From the NCBI RefSeq assembly GCF_001940565.1, contig NZ_LTDM01000009.1:1-50113 (forward strand): a stretch of 50,113 bases of DNA. Reading direction: 5' to 3'. The notes below the pieces were generated by a model. It did no database searches, had not been told where the DNA came from, and saw only the letters and a list, made by a program, of their open reading frames with translations. Positions 44,737-50,113 of the stretch are shown here, piece by piece. Source of the stretch: Tissierella creatinophila DSM 6911 (GTDB lineage Bacteria; Bacillota; Clostridia; Tissierellales; Tissierellaceae). Every line of letters starts with the position of its first letter. The first letter of the stretch is position 1. The position numbers were made by a program, and so were the translations under genes.

Positions 44737-46158
44737 ATAAATACGAAACTTTTTAAATCTATTCCAAAAGTAGATGAATTATTAGAAATGGAAATTATAA
44801 AAGAACTTTTAGAAAAGACCCCTAGAAATACAGTCCTAGAAACTATAAGAGAAGAGTTAGATGATATTCGTGAAAGTATAAAGAAGGGGGAGTTAGATGA
44901 ACAGAGTTTTGAAAAAGTGATAAATCTATTGTCAGAAAAGATTTATAAAAATTCAATGGAGAAAAATTCATACAATTTAAAGAGAGTTATAAATGCTACT
45001 GGAGTTGTTCTTCATACTAATCTTGGCAGATCTCTTTTAAATGAAGAAGTGCTTGAGAATATAAAAAATACTTCTATAAACTATTCTAATTTAGAATTTG
45101 ATATAGATTCTGGTACTAGGGGATCGAGGTATGCTCATATCGAAGATATAATTAAAAAAATAACTGGAGCAGAGGGCTCCTTAATAGTAAATAATAATGC
45201 TGCAGCTGTTATGCTTGTACTTAGCACTATGGCAAAGGATAAAGAAGTAATAGTATCTCGTGGAGAACTTATAGAAATAGGAGGTTCTTTCAGGATTCCA
45301 GATGTTATGGAACGAAGTGGAGCAAAGCTTGTAGATGTTGGTGCAACAAATAAAACCCATTTAGATGATTATGAAGCTGCAATAGGAGAAAATACGGCAG
45401 CTTTATTGAAGGTGCATACATCTAATTATCGTATAATGGGATTTACATCCAGTGTAGATTCTAAAGAATTGAATGGATTAAAAGAAAAATATAATCTTCC
45501 CTTAATAGAAGACTTGGGTAGTGGGGTTCTTATAGACCTTGAAAAATATGGTATGGAACATGAACCTACAGTACAAGATTCTTTAGGAAAAGGAGTAGAT
45601 ATAGTTACATTTAGTGGAGACAAATTATTAGGTGGGCCACAGGTAGGGATTATTGTAGGTAAAAAAGAATATATAGAAAAGATGAAGAAAAATCCACTAA
45701 CTAGAGCGTTTAGAGTAGATAAATTAGTTATAGCAGCGCTTGAAACTATCCTAAGCTATTATATAGATGAAGAGGATGCTATTAAAAAGATTCCAACACT
45801 TAGAATGTTAACTATTTCTTTAGCCGAGTTAAATAAAAAGGCGGTAGATTTAGAAAGAGAGATAAAACTCTTAGAAGTAAGTAGTAGTTTAAACATAGTG
45901 ATTGAAGATAGCATGTCAGAAGTAGGTGGGGGATCTCTTCCATTGGTAGAACTTCCAACAAAAGCTATATCTATAAATTCCACTAAATTTAGTACTCAAA
46001 AGATGGAAGTATTTTTAAGGAAGTCTAATATACCTATCATTACTCGTGTATACAAAGATAAATTATACTTTGATCTTAGAACTATAAGAGAAGATGAATA
46101 TAAAGTTATAGTGGAAACAATAAACAATATGTGCAAAACTCTTAAGGAGCGTATATAG
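44737..46158 (+). CDS. selA: L-seryl-tRNA(Sec) selenium transferase, apparent AUA start
   Basis: 473 residues from the chosen start. SelA is PLP-dependent and turns Ser-tRNA(Sec) into Sec-tRNA(Sec): FSGDKLLGGPQVG holds the PLP lysine, and NATGVVLHTNLGRSLL and SLSxLE-like NYSNLEFDIDSGTRGSRY are family blocks. The first ATG in frame is 44788, but 17 codons upstream already read NTKLFKSIPKVDELLE, matching the conserved SelA N-terminus (LYSQLPAIDRLL in E. coli). No ATG, GTG or TTG exists between the stop at 44719 and 44788. An AUA at 44737 sits seven bases after AGGAAGT, so AUA (or a nearby ACG) is the probable initiator. Confidence 0.9.
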   Translation: MNTKLFKSIPKVDELLEMEIIKELLEKTPRNTVLETIREELDDIRESIKKGELDEQSFEKVINLLSEKIYKNSMEKNSYNLKRVINATGVVLHTNLGRSLLNEEVLENIKNTSINYSNLEFDIDSGTRGSRYAHIEDIIKKITGAEGSLIVNNNAAAVMLVLSTMAKDKEVIVSRGELIEIGGSFRIPDVMERSGAKLVDVGATNKTHLDDYEAAIGENTAALLKVHTSNYRIMGFTSSVDSKELNGLKEKYNLPLIEDLGSGVLIDLEKYGMEHEPTVQDSLGKGVDIVTFSGDKLLGGPQVGIIVGKKEYIEKMKKNPLTRAFRVDKLVIAALETILSYYIDEEDAIKKIPTLRMLTISLAELNKKAVDLEREIKLLEVSSSLNIVIEDSMSEVGGGSLPLVELPTKAISINSTKFSTQKMEVFLRKSNIPIITRVYKDKLYFDLRTIREDEYKVIVETINNMCKTLKERI

Positions 46159-48075
46159 ATGAAGCATATAATAATAGGAACAGCAGGTCATATAGACCAT
46201 GGAAAGACAACTTTAATAAGAGCTATTACTGGGAGAAACACAGATAGGCTTAAAGAAGAACAAAAGAGAGGTATATCTATAGAACTTGGATTTACCTATT
46301 TTGATCTACCAAATGGAGAAAGAGCAGGAATAATAGATGTCCCTGGTCATGAAAAGTTTATAAAAAACATGCTTGCAGGAGTAATAGGAATAGATATAGT
46401 TATGCTCGTTGTAGCTGCTGATGAAGGGCCTATGCCCCAGACTCTAGAACATTTAGCAATACTTGATTTACTTGGAATAAAAAAAGGGTTTATAGTTATA
46501 ACTAAAACTGATTTAGTAGATGAAGATTGGCTAGAACTTGTAGAAGAAGAAATAAGAGAAAAAGTAGAAGGAACATTTCTAGAAGATGCCTCTTTTATCA
46601 AGGTATCTTCTACTAAAGGAGAAGGAATAGAAGAAGTAATAGAAAAAGTAATGGAGTATTCAAATGAAATAGAAGAGAAAAAGGATACAGATCTTGCTTA
46701 TTTTCCTATAGATAGGTCATTTGTGATGCCTGGATTTGGAACAGTTGTTACGGGAACACTCCTTTCTGGGAAAATTAGTGTAGGCGATGAGATAGAAATA
46801 TTCCCCGAAGAAATAGTAGGAAGAGTAAGAACTCTCCAGGTACATGACAAAGACCAGAATGATGCATATGCAGGTCAAAGGGTGGCTATGAATATAGCGG
46901 GTGTTAAAAAGGAAGAAGCCTCTCGTGGTAGCGTTATAGCTCCTATAGGCACACTTAAAAAGACTATGATGTTAGATGTAAAGATAAAACTGTTAAAGTC
47001 TTTAGATAGAAGTATAGCAAATAGAACTAGAGTGAGACTTTATATAGGAACAAAAGAAATTCTTTGTAGATTAATTTTATTAGATAGAGATGAGCTAAAT
47101 CCAGGGGATGAAACATTTGCTCAACTTAGACTTGAAGAAGAGATAGTAGCTAAAAGAAAAGACCGATTTATAATAAGATTTTATTCTCCAATGTTTACTA
47201 TAGGTGGAGGTGAAGTAGTTGAAACCAATCCGAGTAAGCATAAGAGGTTTGATAAATCACTTGTAAGTGAATTGGAGGTAAAATCTCAAGGTAGTCAAGA
47301 AGAGGTATTGGAACAGGTGATTTTAGATAAAAGCCCTGAATTTCCATCTTTAAAAGAATTAGTTTCATATACAGCTATAGTTGAAGATGTATTAAAAGAA
47401 AAGATAGATGAATTAATATCTAAAGAAAAGATAATGAAATTTACTCTTACTAAAGATATCTACATTCTTCATCTAGATTATTTTGAAAATTTAAAAGAAA
47501 ATATAGAAGAAGAATTAAAAAAATTCCATTCTAAATATCCTTTAAAAACTGGAATGTCAAAAGAAGAGATAAGAAGCAAATTTTTAAAATATGCGCCTCC
47601 AAAACTTGGAGAAGGGATAATAGATAGGCTTATAAAACTTGACTATCTAAAACAAGATAAAGAATATATTAGATTAAAAGATTTTAATATAAAATTAAAC
47701 GAAAATCAAAAAAATATACAAACACAAATAATAAATCTAATGAAGAAAAACAACTACAATCCTTTAAAAAGAGAAGAAATGATTGTTGAGCTAGATATTA
47801 AAAAAGATGATTTTTATGAGGTGTTTAATTATTTAGTAAATATAGAAGAAATTATTAAATTAAACGAAGATATTTATTTATATATAGAAGATTTAAATTT
47901 GGCAATAGATAAATTAATAGATTTTATAAAGAAAAATAATTCGATTTCAATAGCTGAATTTAGGGATGTATTAAACAGCAATAGAAAAACATCTCTTTTA
48001 TTATTAGAATATGCTGATCAACTGAAGATAACTCTAAGAAATGAAGATAAAAGGATACTATATAAGATTGATTAA
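46159..48075 (+). CDS. selB: Selenocysteine-specific elongation factor SelB
   Basis: 638 residues. The EF-Tu-like GTPase has GHIDHGKTTL (from about 10), DVPGHEKFIKNM and TKTDLVD (in place of NKxD, normal for SelB). Domains II-III follow, then four C-terminal winged helices (about 370-638) that bind the SECIS hairpin. It brings Sec-tRNA(Sec) to recoded UGA. ATG 46159 follows the selA stop immediately, with GGAGCG in the selA 3' end as RBS. Confidence 0.96.
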   Translation: MKHIIIGTAGHIDHGKTTLIRAITGRNTDRLKEEQKRGISIELGFTYFDLPNGERAGIIDVPGHEKFIKNMLAGVIGIDIVMLVVAADEGPMPQTLEHLAILDLLGIKKGFIVITKTDLVDEDWLELVEEEIREKVEGTFLEDASFIKVSSTKGEGIEEVIEKVMEYSNEIEEKKDTDLAYFPIDRSFVMPGFGTVVTGTLLSGKISVGDEIEIFPEEIVGRVRTLQVHDKDQNDAYAGQRVAMNIAGVKKEEASRGSVIAPIGTLKKTMMLDVKIKLLKSLDRSIANRTRVRLYIGTKEILCRLILLDRDELNPGDETFAQLRLEEEIVAKRKDRFIIRFYSPMFTIGGGEVVETNPSKHKRFDKSLVSELEVKSQGSQEEVLEQVILDKSPEFPSLKELVSYTAIVEDVLKEKIDELISKEKIMKFTLTKDIYILHLDYFENLKENIEEELKKFHSKYPLKTGMSKEEIRSKFLKYAPPKLGEGIIDRLIKLDYLKQDKEYIRLKDFNIKLNENQKNIQTQIINLMKKNNYNPLKREEMIVELDIKKDDFYEVFNYLVNIEEIIKLNEDIYLYIEDLNLAIDKLIDFIKKNNSISIAEFRDVLNSNRKTSLLLLEYADQLKITLRNEDKRILYKID

Positions 48076-48206
48076 ATTTGTTTATGAGGGGAACTATTTC
48101 TAAAACTATACTTGTGGCACATTATTATTTAGTAACTCTTTTTAATATCGTGAAACTTAAGACAAGAACAGATACCATGTTTAGAAGAATACTACTTTAA
48201 TAATTC

Positions 48207-48257
48207 TTATATAATATAATAAGTATATCTTGCAATTATACTTATTATATTATATAA
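48207..48257. repeat. 21-bp perfect inverted repeat upstream of tRNA-Sec
   Basis: Left arm 48207-48227 and right arm 48237-48257 (TATACTTATTATATTATATAA) are exact reverse complements with a nine-base loop TCTTGCAAT. The arms are only A/T except for one C/G pair. No T-run follows, so it is a poor terminator; it overlaps the region where the tRNA-Sec promoter must lie. Confidence 0.85.
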
Positions 48258-48277
48258 TATATTTTGTTAGTCCCTAA

Positions 48278-48374
48278 GGGGGTAGATGAGTTCTGGTGGG
48301 CTCTCTGGTCTTCAAAACCAGCGTGAGGCGTTAAGAGCGTCTTAGGTGGGTTCGATTCCCACGTACTCCCGCCA
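48278..48374 (+). tRNA. selC: tRNA-Sec (anticodon UCA)
   Basis: 97 nt with encoded CCA. Anticodon arm CTGGT-CTTCAAA-ACCAG gives UCA. A very long variable arm (GCGTGAGGCGTTAAGAGCGTC), T-arm GTGGG-TTCGATT-CCCAC, acceptor GGGGGTA/TACTCCC and discriminator G are the features of bacterial tRNA(Sec). It sits 200 bases after selB, completing the selD-selA-selB-selC locus. Confidence 0.96.
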
Positions 48375-48387
48375 TTAAGTAATACCA

Positions 48388-48420
48388 AAGGCTACAGAGT
48401 TTATCTGTAGCCTTATTTTT
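48388..48420 (+). terminator. Terminator after tRNA-Sec
   Basis: AAGGCTACAGA and TCTGTAGCCTT flank GTTTA: an 11-bp stem followed by ATTTTT. Confidence 0.93.
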
Positions 48421-48430
48421 ATGTTTTTAT

Positions 48431-48526
48431 TCACTTTATTATTCTTATTTTCTTATCATCGGAGCCACTTTCGGAGCCATTTAATAAAATACCTGAGAAT
48501 ATATTAGATGTAAATATTAAATTATT
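48431..48526 (-). pseudogene. Possible tail of a tyrosine integrase
   Basis: On the minus strand a 31-codon start-less frame between stops reads NNLIFTSNIFSGILL, NGSESGSDDKKIRIIK and ends TGA. Repeated NGSxSGS-type tails occur at the C-termini of phage integrases in Firmicutes (from memory). Its place directly after a tRNA gene, the classical integration target, fits. The catalytic domain is gone, so identification is tentative. Confidence 0.35.
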
Positions 48527-48568
48527 TTATTAATCTTTGTTTTTATCGTATTATTTTATAATAATTTA

Positions 48569-48958
48569 CTATTTAAGATTTCTCTTTTGCTTAGGAAGTC
48601 TTTTTCTAAGATTAAATATTTCCTTTTCAGTTTGGAACTCTTTATGAGTAAGGAAGTCCAGATCATCAGATACTTTGTTTAATCTTGAATTTATAGAAAC
48701 ATGATTAGCAGCATTAGTACCTTCTAAATCATTAAGTTTATCTTCTAGGTTATTAAAGTTAGTACTAGTTTCTGCTCTAAAGTCCTTTAATTCAGATTCT
48801 ATATTCTTAATAGAGGTTCCATTTTGTTGAATTTCAGTTTTTAATTCAGTTTTGGTATCTTTTAGCTCTGTCTTAGTACTTTTTAATTCTGCTTTAGTAT
48901 CCTGTAACTCCACATATATCTTTTCTAGTAAATTAAATATCTTTTCTTCATTATTCAT
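48569..48958 (-). CDS. Coiled-coil protein with 7-residue tandem repeats
   Basis: 129 residues, no membrane segment, almost wholly coiled coil. Three heptads in a row (DTKAELK, STKTELK, DTKTELK) are encoded by near-identical 21-nt units. The tail is basic (RLPKQKRNLK). The start ATG 48958 has AGGAG upstream on the minus strand. It follows the 86-residue coiled-coil gene by 26 bases. Such small coiled-coil genes are common in clostridial phage-like DNA. Function unknown. Confidence 0.65.
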   Translation of the reverse strand: MNNEEKIFNLLEKIYVELQDTKAELKSTKTELKDTKTELKTEIQQNGTSIKNIESELKDFRAETSTNFNNLEDKLNDLEGTNAANHVSINSRLNKVSDDLDFLTHKEFQTEKEIFNLRKRLPKQKRNLK

Positions 48959-48984
48959 TTATAGTCGCTCCTTTATATTTAAAA

Positions 48985-49245
48985 TTATTTTATTCTTCTT
49001 AGGATTATCTCTTCATGTTTAGATACTTCTTTTTCAATCCTATTTAGCTGTTCTGAATTTTGTTTGTAACCGTCAAATAGTGCTGTAAAGTTTTTATGAT
49101 TATCATCTTCCATTTTTATCATTCTACTTTCTAAAACTACTACTCTTTCTTTTACTTCTTTCATATCTCCCTTTACTTCTTTCATATCACTTGTAAGAGT
49201 ACCTACTTGTGTTGCAATTAATTCTAATAATTCTCTATCGTTCAT
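48985..49245 (-). CDS. Small coiled-coil protein, paralogue-like neighbour
   Basis: 86 residues starting MNDRELLELIATQVGTL, with a heptad duplicated as DMKEVKG-DMKEVKE and a coiled-coil tail. ATG 49245 is chosen because AGGAG lies nine bases upstream; ATG 49254 is next to that RBS with no spacing. It resembles the downstream protein in its short N-terminal amphipathic helix and repeat style, so the two may be distant paralogues. Function unknown; often seen in phage-like regions. Confidence 0.65.
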   Translation of the reverse strand: MNDRELLELIATQVGTLTSDMKEVKGDMKEVKERVVVLESRMIKMEDDNHKNFTALFDGYKQNSEQLNRIEKEVSKHEEIILRRIK

Positions 49246-49283
49246 GTATAACATCTCCTATGTATTTTATAATTGTTTATATA

Positions 49284-49379
49284 TTAATCTTTCTTATATT
49301 TATAACTAAGTAACTTCAAATGCTCCAACAACTCTTTAGCAAATTGAACCTTGTCTTCATCTGGTAGTTCTTCTGTTCA
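49284..49379 (-). pseudogene. Frameshifted 32-residue ORF
   Basis: On the minus strand a frame reads TEELPDEDKVQFAKELLEHL, then KLLSYKYKKD and TAA. An ATG in another frame starts ATGAACAGAAG; removing one A would give ATG ACA GAA GAA and an unbroken 32-codon gene behind AGGAAG. So a one-base insertion, real or a sequencing error, separates start and body. Alternatively it is the end of a longer lost gene. It is the first element of the minus-strand run with the coiled-coil genes. Confidence 0.45.
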
Positions 49380-49407
49380 TATCAATTCTTCCTATCTCTT
49401 CAGTTTA

Positions 49408-49436
49408 ATTATACCACATTAAACATGTGAATAAAC
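49408..49436 (-). promoter_or_regulatory. Possible promoter of the coiled-coil run, with palindrome
   Basis: A perfect TATAAT on the minus strand (plus 49408-49413) is followed upstream by CACAT-TAAAC-ATGTG (49415-49429), an inverted repeat placed like an operator. The -35 region is poor, so the promoter may be weak or activator-dependent. Confidence 0.4.
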
Positions 49437-49477
49437 CTAATCACACCAAAAGTGCTTTTATTATGCTGAAAACTAAG

Positions 49478-49640
49478 GAGGTCAAAGAGTAGTTGAAATA
49501 ATAAAAGACTTACTTCAAATAATAGTCCTAATATTAACAATCGGCAAATTGTTAAAAGGAACTAAAAAAGAAGTAAGTCACACACCGGGGGAGAAATCCC
49601 CCAACTAACTATATTATATCACAACCACTTAAAATTATAT
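49478..49640 (+). repeat. Second, decayed copy of the peptide cassette
   Basis: The stretch from the RBS (AAGGAGGTCAAAGAGT) to ATATCACAACCACTTAAA matches 688-848 nearly base for base, in the same orientation, 48.8 kb away. The hairpin GGGGG-AGAAAT-CCCCC (49587-49602) and the antisense extended -10 are kept, and the peptide frame is broken. Conservation of the noncoding end over the coding end is noteworthy. Confidence 0.85.
49489..49576 (+). pseudogene. Inactivated copy of the 28-residue peptide gene
   Basis: Aligned with 702-788, the start GTG is GTA and one G is inserted near 49558 (AAAAGGAACT against AAAAGAACT), shifting the last six codons. The hydrophobic core (DLLQIIVLILTIGKLL) is still readable. 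No -35 remains upstream. Confidence 0.75.
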
Positions 49641-49702
49641 TACTATTATTTTAATAGCTCTAGTAATAGTAAATATAGTAGATCGAACATTTGCAAGTTT
49701 TT
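49577..49702. other. Decayed 3' flank of the second cassette
   Basis: This stretch matches the DNA that holds the 51-codon membrane peptide at 850-1005, but the ATG is lost (AAATTATATTAC against AAATTTATGAAG) and the similarity fades near 49690, where the deacetylase fragment begins. No intact gene. Confidence 0.5.
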
Positions 49703-49966
49703 TTATTTAGACAACCTTGCTAGTTCAGATACAGTAACGAATTTATACCCTCTTTTTTTAAGTTCGGGTAATATGGTTTTTAAAGCTTCTATAGTATGGC
49801 TTTCATTATGATAAACATTATCATGGAGCAATATAATGTCGCCATTTTCGGCTTGAGATAAAATAGTATTAGATATTTTTTCTATCCCAGGATTATTCCA
49901 GTCATTATTCTCTTTCCTTTGGGACCATAATACAATTTTGCAATCTTTTCTATTAGTAACAGGCAC
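49703..49966 (-). pseudogene. C-terminal fragment of a polysaccharide deacetylase (NodB domain)
   Basis: 87 codons from GTG 49966, frame open to about 50014. CKIVLWSQ, DWNNPG, NGDIILLHDN and LKKRGYKFVTVSELAR are the last third of a NodB/PdaA-like domain. The N-terminal parts with the metal-binding DD and HxxxH motifs are missing upstream. The fragment cannot be active alone. A stop closes the frame at about 50015. The 100 bases to the window end hold nothing I recognise. Confidence 0.75.
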
Positions 49967-50113
49967 TATTTTTTCACTAAAGTAACTAGATAGTTGCAGA
50001 ATAGAGTTTTGAAATTATCTAAGGTTATCCACAAAGGGAAATTTAATTCAATAAATAAATATGCTCGTTAATTTTGGAGAATCTAGTTATACACAGAAAA
50101 AGGGCATAGAAAA

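Noticed and set aside
648-49640. The two peptide cassettes as direct-repeat ends (att sites) of one large island
   Set aside because: The 48 kb between them is mostly conserved chromosome (polA, rnf, mre, min, obg, sel), and the cassettes contain a gene, not a tRNA-like core site.
1-50113. CRISPR array
   Set aside because: No regularly spaced 24-40 base repeats and no cas genes seen on reading the window.

Overview
The window is AT-rich DNA from a low-GC Gram-positive anaerobe, most likely a Clostridia/Tissierellia member. The evidence is an Rnf complex in the order C-D-G-E-A-B, MreBCD plus MinCDE, the Firmicutes Prp/L27 pair with an L21 leader, strong AGGAGG ribosome-binding sites, and a complete selenocysteine (Sec) locus. 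The genus cannot be fixed from sequence alone.

Layout. 1-1215 is accessory DNA: the tail of an IS3-family transposase, a membrane protein gene cut by it, a promoter-driven 28-codon hydrophobic peptide that looks like a type I toxin, a 51-codon membrane peptide and a small HTH protein. tRNA-Leu(CAA) and a YfcC-family carrier follow on the minus strand. 3241-3348 is a TnpB remnant directly in front of a complete four-gene Wadjet (JetD-JetA-JetB-JetC) plasmid-defence operon at 3384-11132. From 11.2 to 48.1 kb the window is almost entirely conserved chromosome: polA-coaE-lytic transglycosylase-OppA-like lipoprotein, tRNA-Leu(GAG), the rnf operon, NusG-domain-II/Gx membrane protein/maf/radC, mreBCD-PBP2-minCDE-degenerate LytM protein, two radical-SAM-associated genes, rng, the L21 leader with rplU-prp-rpmA, obgE-yhbY-nadD-yqeK-rsfS, ridA, a minus-strand D-Ala-D-Ala carboxypeptidase, comEA, then selD-selA-selB and tRNA-Sec. 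From 48.4 kb on, after tRNA-Sec, the DNA is again accessory and decayed: a possible integrase tail, two coiled-coil genes with 21-nt repeats, a frameshifted small ORF, a dead second copy of the left-end toxin cassette, and the C-terminal piece of a polysaccharide deacetylase.

How the genes work together. The Sec locus is self-contained: SelD makes selenophosphate and is itself read through an in-frame UGA, SelA converts Ser-tRNA(Sec) to Sec-tRNA(Sec), SelB delivers it, and selC encodes the tRNA. The Rnf complex couples ferredoxin oxidation to NAD+ reduction and ion pumping, which fits amino-acid or acetogenic fermentation. MreBCD, PBP2 and MinCDE form one shape and division cluster. The rplU-prp-rpmA-obgE-yhbY-rsfS block is ribosome assembly.

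Most interesting points: the intact Wadjet operon with a Walker-B variant (DN instead of DE); selD UGA recoding with an 8-bp hairpin whose loop starts GU; selA, whose conserved N-terminus is only reached from an AUA codon; and the duplicated peptide cassette with a conserved antisense extended -10, which could be an undescribed type I toxin-antitoxin family.
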